From: Lepidodermella squamata
Taxonomy: Eukaryota > Gastrotricha
Assembly: GCA_047495785.1 (NCBI GenBank)
Contig: JBLDXI010000013.1
Location: 3,224,001-3,288,000 of the forward strand
Direction of reading: 5' to 3'
Length of the DNA stretch: 64,000 bases
The translations under genes and the position numbers were made by a program. Below the pieces are notes generated by a model. That model was given only the letters and a program-made list of their open reading frames with translations. It did no database searches and was not told the origin of the DNA. Positions 54,849 through 64,000 of the stretch are shown here, one piece after another. Positions within the stretch are counted from its first letter, which is position 1, and the number at the start of each line of letters is the position of its first letter.

Positions 54849-55447
54849 ATGATTCGTCAAATTGTTCTCATCGCGTTGGTTTGCGCCTTCGTTCCGGCTG
54901 TTTTTGGTTCGGCGTGGCGCGATTGCGGCTCGAAACTAGGCCGCGTTGTTAAGGTGGACGTAGTCGGCTGTGAGCGCAAACATCGCTGCGAATTGCGCCG
55001 CGGCAAAAACGAATCGCTTTCAATCACCTTCGATTCTCGTAAGCTCTTTTATCTAGATCAGCTTAAAAATTCAAAATAAAATTTGAAAATCCGAAATTTG
55101 AAATATACAAAAATTCAAAAAGTCAAAATTCAAATTTAAATTTAAATTTAAATCTAAAATTTAAAATTTCTATTCTTTATTTTTTAGTGTCGTTCACTCG
55201 CAATGTCCATGCTGACGTTTACGGCATCATCGGCGGCCTGCCAGTTCCTTACCCGATTCCGAACAAGGATTCGTGCAAGTCGAAAATTTTGCCTTGCCCT
55301 CTGGTCGCGCAAACCCGCTACTCCTACAAGAACGTTCTCTACGTCGAGCAGTCGTACCCGAAAATTTCGCTCGTCGTCAAGTGGATCCTGAAGGACAACG
55401 CCAACCAGAACCTTGTCTGCGTCATGATCCCCGTCAAAATTATCTGA
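54849..55447 (+). CDS. NPC2-like ML-domain secreted protein (NPC2-4)
   Basis: Two exons, 54849-55038 and 55188-55447; 149 aa. Signal peptide MIRQIVLIALVCAFVPAVFG, then SAWRDCGSKLG. Six cysteines in the family pattern (GCERKHRC, SCKSKILPC, LVCVMIPVKII). The intron after DCG found in the other three copies is absent, while the second intron is kept but is 149 nt and filled with AAATTT-type low-complexity sequence. Codons are more GC-rich at third positions than in NPC2-3. It is the last gene of the array. Confidence 0.88.
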
Positions 55448-56562
55448 ACAATAATATGTTGATGATCTGCCGCTTGTACATTCTTGTGCGCTATATTTTG
55501 TATTTCAGTCAAATATATCGCGAAGAATTTTACGTTTTTTAGTATGGATCAAATTTGTTTGCCCTCGTAATGGACGTGAATATCATACGAAACGCTTTTT
55601 TATATTGGAAACAACATGAATAAACCTAATTACGCAAATTTCATGATGACTTTTGGTGCATAGTTGTGTCCCGGAAGTGGCCAGTGCGCGGTGACTGCCC
55701 GAGTCGCATACAATAATCAGGAAATCTATGCATGCTACTTACAAGACTTAGCCATGAGAAGATAAATATAGCAGTAATAAACTTTCGCGATTTCTCAATC
55801 GAAATGCGCGTGCGAAGAAATCGAAGAAACTTCTCGAAACAGTATAGCCGATTCTCACACCTATATTGGCTCTCGGCCAATCGCGTGGCGCCGTTCTATA
55901 TAAGGCTGTGGCAGTCGTGCAGGAATAAGTCATCAATGACACACCGCTTTTTGCGTCTGGAGTTCATTGAGGTCAAGACGCTTCATAAAAAAAAGTCAGC
56001 CTTAATAGCTCATATGATTCATGGGGTCGCACCAAACGCCTTAAAAATACGACCACACATCATATTGCGAAACGCGTGCCCAGAGTGATCATGCGATTTA
56101 GTTCTCTTTACGCTTTTTGCTGCTTCGAGGCCGCTTCTTCTTTCCTGTAGCATCCATCCCACAAAAAGCGCAGTGCCCGTGTTTCATTCTTCTTTATATC
56201 GGATAATATAAACACGACTATGAGTAATTGCCGTGTAATAATAATATTTTTTAAGGCGTGCTCAATAGAAGCGAGTTTTTTGTTGGTATATCAAAGCAAA
56301 ACATTCCTGGAATCTTTGCGCAATAACGGTTCAAACTTATGGCATCATATACAATATCCAATACTCCAATATATAAACAAAACGGACTTCGAGCGGAGTA
56401 ATGGATAACGGCATATACTGAAATCATCGCCGCCTTAATAATAATAAATCAATATTATTTAATGCGCGGTCGCGGCGATTTTACACCACTTCATCCTCTC
56501 GCGTGAAAACGATACTCTCGTATCAACTTTTTCATTAAAAAAATGTCGCCGATTTTAGAGGC
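55448..56562. other. Intergenic, NPC2 array to CP8
   Basis: 1.1 kb. No family-like gene. A 29-aa minus-strand ORF (56187-56098) with HCAFCG and a strongly basic tail is noted as a finding. AATAAA for NPC2-4 lies near 55619. Unlike the other CP genes, no TGATAAG/AGATAAG site was found before CP8; only GGATAACG at about 56402. Confidence 0.45.
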
Positions 56563-58530
56563 ATGTTTATTGTTAAAATTACGAGTTCTATCTTACTTCT
56601 ATTGAGCTTGATCACAAGTTACGGACATGCTCGGAAACGTTTCGATGGCGATAAATTATTGCGATTATTGCCGCGAAATGATGAGCAACTCCGAGTGTTG
56701 AATGATTTATACCTCAACGGCTCGCCAGAAGACATTGATTTCTGGACCGAGCCAGCGTCTGTCGGACATCCCAAACCTCACGGCGTGGATGTTCGTGTTT
56801 CAGCCAAAGCACTACCTCGATTCACAGCCAAATTGGACCAGCTTAATCTCAATTACTCCATCTCAATCGATGATGTGCAAAAGTAAGAAATTTTTTAATT
56901 TAGTGATTTTTTTCATTTTTTTATAATAGAGTGATTGACAATTTGGATGCTGAAAGTCGGAAAGCTGATAGAAACGCCAAATTTTTACGAGCGGGCTATC
57001 CTCGCGTTAAGCGAAGCGTTGTTCGGCGATTTGCTGACTACGACGAAATTACAGCATGGCTAGATGAGCAGTGTAAAAATTATCCAAAAGTAGCTTCTTG
57101 TCACGACCTTGGTCTTTCAGTGAGTCAATTTTATTTTGTAAACCTATTTTATTATCTCATTTTTTCAGTTTGAAAATCGCACAATTCGCTATATCCATCT
57201 GACCAGCGGGCAGAACTGCACCGGAAAAAATTGTACGAAAAAGCAAGCGGTCTTCATCGAAGGCGGGATGCATGCCCGGGAATGGCTTAGCCCTGCAACT
57301 GCTGTATTTCTAACTGATCGAGTATTTGTTTTTCTTTCTGAAATAACAAATTAATTTACCTTTTTTTGTTTAGTTCCTCAGAGAAGCTCCTGGAACCTCG
57401 GCGAGGAAACTGCTTGATACGCTTGATTGGTACATTCTACCAGTTGGAAACCCTGATGGATATCAATACTCAAGAACTGTGAACCGAATGTGGCGGAAAA
57501 CTCGCTCGACCTCACCTGATAGCCGCTGCTTCGGGGTCGATCCCAATCGCGTATGTATCAAACCTTGAAAATTCGCACTCCTTAATAATTTTCTCCGAAA
57601 TTTCAGAACTTCGATTTTCAGTGGTCACGTAAGTTCGAATCCCGTCAACTTTAACGCTATACGTTGTATCTTTGAAATTCACAGGCTATGGCTCGAGCAA
57701 ATCAAAGTGCTCGGATTTATTCCATGGCGACAGCCCGTTGTCAGAACCCGAAACTAAAGCGTTGGCCGCATTTTTGCTACAGCATCGCGGTGAACTGATC
57801 GCATTTTTCTCGTTACACGCTTACTCACAGTTTTGGCTGCTGCCCTACGGTCATCGAGACGACGAACCGCCAGAAGATTACGAAGAACTCGTTAGTTTGA
57901 ATCACTTTAAGACTTCGAAACAAATATTTCCTTTTCTTAGATGAGGGTTGCAATGATTGGCACCCATGCGTTGAGGGAAGTGTCAAATTCTTACACTAAC
58001 GACGAAAACGAGACGGAATGGCTGTGCGGAAATTCGATCAGCCTGTTACAATACGCAGTATCGGGCAGTTCGATGGATTGGGCGAAAGCAGTGGCGAATA
58101 TTACCTATGCCTACGCCCTGGAACTGCGGCCTCGAGACGACCCGATGGACAAGCTGTATAACGGCTTTCTCGCTCAGGAAAGTGATATTGTAAAAAGCGG
58201 CGTTGAGGTACTGGCCGGTCTTACTTCTGCCGTTAATGCTATTCTTGATAAGTTATCGAATAACGGGTAATAAAAACCGAGGGAATATCCTGACATTTTT
58301 TTTTAAATTTGGGTTTTTATAGAAGTCGGCCACTTCCTAGGATAACCACTACAACCGCCGAACCTCATGATATCATTTTCATCATGCCGGAGGATTATGA
58401 AGATGACGTCACGCGCCAACCTGCGCCTACTATGCTGGAAGGCGATGCGAGTGTGTCAATATCGAGCAAATTCGCTACAGCTATCGGAAGTCTCACCACC
58501 TGGTTTGTCTCCATCTTCCGCAGCCAATGA
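56563..58530 (+). CDS. Divergent pro-carboxypeptidase with C-terminal extension (CP8)
   Basis: Eight exons: 56563-56882, 56930-57119, 57169-57321, 57374-57550, 57607-57628, 57685-57890, 57941-58266 and 58323-58530; 533 aa. Signal peptide to about residue 22, propeptide KRFDGDKLLRLLP, zinc site HAREWLS, WRKTRS, PNRNFD, SLHAYS, the Tyr248 equivalent in LLQYAVSGS, catalytic Glu in LELRP; position 255 is Met. Exon 8 adds about 70 residues after the normal family end: Thr/Pro-rich, then acidic (PEDYEDD), ending with a hydrophobic stretch (GSLTTWFVSIFRSQ). If the last intron is retained, a stop at 58270 gives a 465-aa form of ordinary length. A 22-nt microexon carries the NFDFQWS segment. It is the most intron-rich CP. 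Confidence 0.87.
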
Positions 58531-58858
58531 CTTCTGGAGTCTTCGTTGTTTTCGTCTTCTAAATCTTTGTCGTTGAGATATATTTTTCGATATTGGTTGA
58601 TAATAAAAATAGCACAAGTTGTACGTAATTTTGAAATCTGTTTGTTTTATTGATTTTTTTTGGAATGGCGATGAAAAGATTGCCATAGTAATATTATGCA
58701 AAAAACGAGCTAACACCATGCTAGTTATAGCAGCGAGACAAGAACAGCACTGTTTTTTTCAAATGATTCGCATTTTCACAGAGAGAACAATACGATGAAT
58801 GACAATAATAGAGAGAAATAAGGACAGAGATCACCACGAGCCACGTCGAAGCCAGCGT

Positions 58859-60925
58859 TTACATGGCAAATGTTGTCAGCAGACTCCGAATAAGGAGAGG
58901 GTCTTCGATCAAATCACTCGGTTTCAGCGATTGAGCAAGTTCAGTCTAAAAAAATGGAAAATTAAAAATTAATTAATTTAAAAAATATTAAGGCGGATTT
59001 TTTACGAAAATTTTGAAAAAATTATTTACCATTTCTTTGGCAGCCGCATTTGCCAGTTCAGCCTCTTCGGCTGAAGGACCTGAGAGAAGGCGAAGGTGGT
59101 CAGGCGGGGGTTGCGATAGCCGATCTAGTTGTAAATCGTGGACTGCCTCCAACTTGGCGCCGATAGACCCTAACAAACTAGCAGTCGATAACGCTTTCTC
59201 AGCAGCTTGTTCCAGTTTTTCCGCCTCGTCGAGCTTCGATTCAATCAAGGCACGCCCGGACGCGGAGTGGGCGCCATTCGTCGCCGATTCCAGTCGGCCA
59301 TCGGCGATTAGATTAGCGACTCGGCCGGCTTTTCTCACGAAACGTTTGATACTAGTGGCGTACAGCACGCCGGTTTCAGTCCCGTACGCTGAGAGAAGTA
59401 GCGACGATTCTTCCGGTGAAAGAGTGGCAAATGTCGAATCATATGCGGGAGCGAACGAACAAAACGAGCCGTAGTCGTGGTAAGTCAGTGGCCGAACTAA
59501 GAAAAAATCAATTAAAAAGAAATTTGCATAAAAATTCACAAAAATACCTTCATTTTGAGGAGTTTCTTTGAAGGTATTAGTGCCTTGCAGTGTCGGTTGG
59601 CCAAAATTGATCTGAGATGTGTATTCGCCTAGATTAATGACGCGTTCCGTTTCAGAAATCATGCCCGATCCGCCGTCAGGAGGGACAAAAACAAAATTTG
59701 TCGAATTATCAGCCCGTCGGATGAAACCAGCCGGAGCCGGCCGCCGGCCACCAGCAGCCGCAAGCACTTTCTTATGACTTTCCTTGCATTTTTCAACAAT
59801 TTCCTCGGCACTCAATTCGCGATCTTCGATAACAATTGGCTCCTTTTGTACTGGCGGTTTTGCGGCTGGAGCTGCGGGTTGAGCAATATTTGCTGTAATT
59901 TCCATCGCATCTTCGCTGTCTTCATGTGCTTGGGCAGCTGTCGCGGCCGAAACCTTGACAGTCGTGTAATCGAACCCCATTTCAGCCGGGGTGAGTTGGG
60001 CCATAGCTGCCAGGGTGGATCTCAGAGACGTCAGCCTTTCTTTCGACAGCAATTTCAGCCCTAATTGCAACAAACGCTTCGCGGCCTTGTAATAAATAGT
60101 CTCCTCAGCGTTGTAGCGCATAGCATTGGCACACATGAGTTTGAAGTCGCTTTTAAACTCGATCAAACTGTTGTAACGGCCCTTTTCAATTTTCAAATGC
60201 ATAGTGCTGAAATCCATCGGTTGTGAAATAATCTGCGAATACCCAGGCGCGACGTCATCGTCAACTGGTTCTGCGAAGAAACTTTGCGTGTCCTTTCGCT
60301 GTAAATAGCGGTGGAGATAGGTTAAAACTTTCTTCAGTGAGCTCTCGTGGTTTAAAGCGGTCGATTTTCGGTTTTTCGACGCATCGGCCGGGGTGATGGG
60401 TAGGGGTGCTACGAACTGGGCGACGGGCGCCTCCGCCGGGGGTTCCGGCGCATCTTCGACTGCTTCCTCTCCGCTTTCTTGGTCATCATCACTGCCCTCT
60501 TCCTCGTCATTAGGCTCGGGCGAAGCGGTTTCAGTCGGCTTTTTCTTCTTCCGGGCGGGGGTGAATCGCAGACCACCGCGGCCTCTACCCCTTCCCCGGC
60601 CGCGTCCTCTGCCACCCCTCCCACGCCCTCGGCCTCCCCTGCCACTCGGGCTAGCCTCAGGGACTGATTCATCCTCGTCGGCGACGGTTGACGAGTCTGG
60701 AGTTGCTCGATCCTCCTTAACTGGTGGTTGCTCTTTCGTCGCCGATTTCGGCTCTGTAGCTCGAGCAGCGCCCCGGCCGCGTTTCGAGGGGGTCGATCCC
60801 TGTTTCCCCGACGCGGATCGCTTCAATTTCAACACGACCTTCAAGCCAGAAAGGGGCGCTGATGAAGTGGTAGATTCGGTTTCGTCCGGACTAGTTTGTT
60901 CATCTTCTTCAGACGAATCTCCCAT
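58859..60925 (-). CDS. Bromodomain protein, BRD7/BRD9 type
   Basis: Three minus-strand exons: 60925-59548, 59496-59030 and 58945-58859; 643 aa, all phases consistent. The last exon adds a 28-aa C-terminus (TELAQSLKPSDLIEDPLLIR...) that is missed if the frame is read straight on. The N-terminus is acidic/Ser-rich; a GRG/RGG-rich basic patch (about residues 94-120) and KKKK follow. The bromodomain is at about 195-300, with the acetyl-lysine-binding Asn in MRYN (about 272). After it comes the region typical of BRD7/9 (DUF3512). Family members are subunits of SWI/SNF chromatin-remodelling complexes and act in the nucleus. BRD7 and BRD9 cannot be separated here. No clear TATA box; a 260-nt gap separates it from SF3B2 upstream. 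Confidence 0.9.
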
Positions 60926-61039
60926 TTTACAGATTTAACAAAAAAATCTAAAAATAAGAGAAAATTGAATCAAATTTTTGAAAATTTATTTGACAATTAT
61001 AATGAACACTCATTTAAAACAAAAGAACGGATGAATTGT

Positions 61040-61125
61040 TACAGGGTGTTTGAAAATAATAAGCTGGGCGCAAAAAAGTCCACCTTGATTATTTTCGCAA
61101 CGTCAAAATTTTCAAACACCCTGTA
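61040..61125. mobile_element. 86-bp palindromic mariner-type MITE
   Basis: Perfect 18-nt inverted termini TACAGGGTGTTTGAAAAT (61040-61057) and the complement (61108-61125). The outer TA on each side fits a TA target duplication. The CAGGGTG start resembles the left end of the mariner-like element at 17585. It lies in the 260-nt gap between SF3B2 and BRD7/9 on the shared strand. Confidence 0.78.
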
Positions 61126-61185
61126 TAGAACACAGAATATGTCGCCCAGCGGGATTGAAAATTGAGCAATATGATCGCAAGCAAT

Positions 61186-63493
61186 TTAGAATTTGAATTG
61201 TTTATAACGCTTCGAATCCTTGTCGGACGCCGGTTCAGGCTCTTTCGACGACGTCGATTTACGTTTACTGCTGCTTTTCTGCGCCGACTCAGAGCCGCCG
61301 CGGGTCGAGCTGATGCCGCTGTCGCGCTGTTCTCGAAGTGTTCGATCGTAACGAGCCTGCAGCGCTTCTGGCTCCAAATTGTCGAGCTCTTCAGGGTTAA
61401 GCGCGACCTCAACGTCGTTATCACCGCCCTTTTTCGCGTTATTGATGTCGTAAACATGGGTAGTGCCCATAAGACCAGAGCCGACATTCGCCCGCTTTTC
61501 CGGCACGACTTTGTACAGCGCCGGCGTATCACCGCCTTCGCTGATATCCGTGCGTTTTCGCAACTCGAGATCACCCGGGGTTTCGATGCCGCGGCCTGTT
61601 GTTGTGATGGTAGAAGCGACCCCGCTGCCACTTGGGGTGACAAGACCGGCCGGGGTTTCGTACCCGGCGGGCGTTGCCAGCCCGGACTGGTCGATATTCT
61701 TCTCCCGTTCGACAACCATCGGCCGCTCAATGCCCTCATCCTCGTCATCTTCGACCTCTTCCTCTTCTTCCTCCTCATCAAGCTCACCCCAATGCCGGCG
61801 AGACTCGACGTCCTGAAGCTCAAGACCGCCATCAACCGGCATTCCGAGAAGAGTTTGACCGAATACATCACCGTATAACGGCCGACCGAATTCGTCAACG
61901 GGCGGTTTGCCCCATCCACCCGCGTGGTAGCCGAACGCGCAGCCCTCAGGAATTGGCGCGTTCAAACCCGCGATTTTGATATTGGGATAGGAAGGCGGTG
62001 GTCCGTATCGCTGCATGGCAATCAACCATGGCGGCGGGAATTTGTCCTTATTCGGCCCAACTGGCATGCCGAGGGCGACGCGTAATTCATCGGAAAATGT
62101 ACCGGGTTTTTTCTCGCGCAATTTCGTCTCCATTTCCTTACCCTCGTAATACAAATCACCGTGCGAACTCATCGGCGGTTTGGTTTGGTACCGGAAGAAA
62201 GCGTCGTGAAGCTTTTGGTAATCAATCTCAATTTTACCCATTTTCGGCCTCACTTTCTCCCGCATTTTCGCCTTCAACGTCTTCTTATCGTCCTTTTCAA
62301 GAACTGCCTCTCTCATGTCCTGAATACCAGTCATTCGAATACATTCCGGCAACTCGAATGGCGGTTTTACAAAGCCTCGTTTGCCCTGTAAATACTTCCG
62401 CTTCATACACCAATGCCGCGGGACTGGGACTGTATTTCTCGCAGCTTTGAGGTGGAGAAGCAATATAGGGTCGCGAGACGTAACGTCGTGCCATTCTACC
62501 AGATCCGGTCGATTTACAGATTGCTTCAACTGAGCAACTGACATCCTGTTCAATTTTTTCCACTTTTTCTTCGACATTTTCTCTTCATTGGCATTGTCGG
62601 CATCTTCGCCGTCTTTTTCACGCTGGGCGGCTTCAAGGGCTTGCATTTCCGCCATGGCGGCCTTTGCCTTTGGAGCGAGAATTTCGAATTCCTCCGCTTT
62701 TTCTTTCGCCTCGCGAACAGCGTCGTCTTCGTATTCTTTCGCCAGTTTGAAAGTATCGAAAATTCGGGAGAAATGCTGGTAATTCGGGTCGAAAACACTG
62801 AGTGGGATTTCTACGGAATCGTTAACATACTCAATTTCGACTCCCTCGTCATTCGACGATTTCGCCTTGTCTTTTTCAGCCTCAGATTCTTCATTTTTGT
62901 CAGTGCCAGTTTCCGGTTGACGCTTGTTGCTTTTAGCCTTCTTTTTCTTCAGTTTCTTCTTTTTGTTTCGTAATTTTGCTGCAAGGGCCTCTTTCGAATT
63001 TGAAGCCGCATTTTGCACTTCTTCCTCGCCGTCCTCGTCATCATCACTGACTTCAACAGCGCTGTCCGCAGTTTGAGAGACTCCGTTTCCACCTGCACGA
63101 TTGGCCTGGCCTTGATGGCCAAATCTGTCCATATCGCCGCCGCTTTCTCTTGCGCGTAAAACACGCTCGATGGACTGGGGTAGGCGTTCCGCTGGTTCAG
63201 ACTGTTCATCGCCTTCTTCGTATTGTTGCTGTTGTTGATCCCAATGTTGCTGATGGTGCTGTGGGTGAGGATGAGACGGAGGGCGCCCATCGAAAAGCGG
63301 CGGAGGAGCACCGCCACCGGGTGGAAAATGTTGCATCTGCGGCGGAAAATGTTGAGGAGGAAAACGGGGAGGATCTTGAAAATTATAAGTAAATGAATAT
63401 GGACGAACTCGAATTGCTCAACTTACATGGGTGCTGCTGACCAGGTGGGTACCCAGGCTGCCCATAAAATGACCCAGGAGGCAAGCCGGACAT
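61186..63493 (-). CDS. sf3b2: Splicing factor 3b subunit 2 (SAP145)
   Basis: Two minus-strand exons: 63493-63427 (start Met, MSGLPPGSFYG...) and 63374-61186; 751 aa. The Pro/Gly/Gln-rich N-terminus is followed by long charged, Lys/Glu-rich stretches, then the conserved core: PVPRHWCMKRKYLQGKRG (DUF382) and the PSP-type segment GAFSDEL/GLNAPIPEGCAFGYHAGGWG region near residues 470-520 with KPPVDEFGRPLYGDVFG. An acidic run (EEEEEEEVEDDEDEG) and a basic/Ser-rich tail (SSSKRKSTSS) end it. The protein is part of the U2 snRNP SF3b complex and contacts pre-mRNA near the branch site. It is shorter than the vertebrate protein (about 900 aa). The intron acceptor is TTTTCAAG, an AAG acceptor. Confidence 0.95.
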
Positions 63494-63708
63494 TATTTTT
63501 CAATGGTAAAAACTATGATGAAAAAATAGACCAGTTGATATTTCAAGCCAATTAAATTAGACCAAAAGTTAGTTAGGCAGGAATAAATAATAACAAGCAA
63601 TTATTATGCAAAAAGTCACATGATGCCTCCATAAATAGCCAAATAATAAGTCAAACGAGGATGTGCGAATGAAAGAGAAGTGATTCCGTATATGGAATAA
63701 TAATTAAC
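63494..63708. other. Gap between SF3B2 and the downstream-facing membrane-protein gene
   Basis: About 215 nt upstream of SF3B2 and downstream of the next minus-strand gene. It is AT-rich, with no clear TATA box or poly(A) consensus in an obvious position. Confidence 0.35.
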
Positions 63709-64000
63709 TCATTTTTTCTTATTCTTATTCCCAGAGCCGAACAGCGAGTTAATAGCGACAGCACCAAGGGCGCCAATCAACACGCCGCCCAGAGCGCCAA
63801 GACCGACAAGCATCCCCGTTTCAATATCTTCGTCGGTTATGCCGGAGGATGATGCATCAGCTGAAGGCTTTGGTTGCGAGCTGCCGTTCGCTTTTCCGCC
63901 TTCTCCCAACGATTTAGGACGCGGATCAACATTTGATGAAAGTCCAATGCCGTAAATGGGATAAATCTGTGCGGCAGTGAGTGGGTGACGGCAAGATGGA
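63709..64000 (-). CDS. C-terminal part of a membrane protein with dilysine-type end
   Basis: A minus-strand frame open to the window edge; the start is outside. The visible about 96 residues read ...HPLTAAQIYPIYGIGLSS, a Ser/Pro/Lys-rich stretch, then one hydrophobic, Gly-rich span (MLVGLGALGGVLIGALGAVA) and a tail ending GSGNKNKKK. Lys at -3 and -5 fits a KxKxx ER-retrieval signal, so a type I ER membrane protein is plausible. An upstream intron acceptor could lie at CCGCACAG (about 63968), so some of the left part may not be coding. The family was not recognised. Confidence 0.6.
   Translation of the reverse strand, partial: PSCRHPLTAAQIYPIYGIGLSSNVDPRPKSLGEGGKANGSSQPKPSADASSSGITDEDIETGMLVGLGALGGVLIGALGAVAINSLFGSGNKNKKK

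Noticed and set aside
60393-60938. 181-aa plus-strand frame rich in Ser and Pro
   Set aside because: It is the antisense shadow of the acidic and GRG-rich N-terminus of the BRD7/9 gene.
61089-61919. 276-aa minus-strand frame and a 238-aa plus-strand frame (61162-61878)
   Set aside because: Both overlap the well-supported SF3B2 frame in other registers and have biased composition only.

Overview
The window is a gene-dense stretch of animal nuclear DNA. Genes carry many GT-AG introns, most only 47-60 nt long, and AATAAA-type poly(A) signals are visible. Products are animal families: Cys-loop receptors, class C GPCRs, pro-carboxypeptidases, NPC2/ML proteins, BRD7/9 and SF3B2. Base composition is moderately AT-rich. 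The phylum cannot be fixed from the sequence. Compact introns, about one gene per 2.5-3 kb, and U-rich YAG sites just upstream of many start codons would suit a small-genome invertebrate, possibly one that uses spliced leaders (a larvacean or a nematode-like lineage), but this is inference.

Layout. 1-13.6 kb: the 3' end of one M14 carboxypeptidase (CP1), a complete CP2, four tandem Cys-loop channels (LGIC-1 to -4), then CP3. 13.6-30.5 kb: three more channels (LGIC-5, -6, -7), each with up to several kb of duplicated and transposon-filled upstream DNA, then CP4. LGIC-4/CP3 and LGIC-7/CP4 are copies of one two-gene unit. 30.6-39.2 kb: an unrecognised single-pass membrane protein gene on the minus strand, a GABA-B-like class C GPCR, and a long ankyrin-repeat gene with an N-terminal signal-like segment. 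40-47.6 kb: CP5, CP6 and CP7. CP7 has a 2.8-kb intron that holds a second class C GPCR gene on the opposite strand, and that GPCR carries a single-base frameshift. 48-55.5 kb: a small secreted Ly6-like cysteine-rich protein (minus strand) and four tandem NPC2/ML-domain genes. 56.5-58.5 kb: CP8, with a spliced C-terminal extension. 58.8-64 kb, minus strand: BRD7/9-type bromodomain protein, splicing factor SF3B2, and the C-terminus of an ER-type membrane protein.

How the genes relate. Eight pro-carboxypeptidases have the complete zinc and catalytic residues wherever these can be seen, but differ at the specificity position (bovine CPA residue 255). Six of the seven whose promoters are visible have GATA-type sites (TGATAAG/AGATAAG) within about 200 nt of the start, which points to gut expression. 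NPC2/ML proteins (sterol or lipid binding) also suit a digestive role. The seven channels form one orphan subfamily with the vicinal-cysteine C-loop missing and a glutamate at pore position 2' in every copy; this is the most unusual protein-level signal in the window. The accessory DNA holds a decayed mariner-type transposase gene and at least six fold-back/MITE-like elements, two of which enclose tRNA-like promoter sequences.
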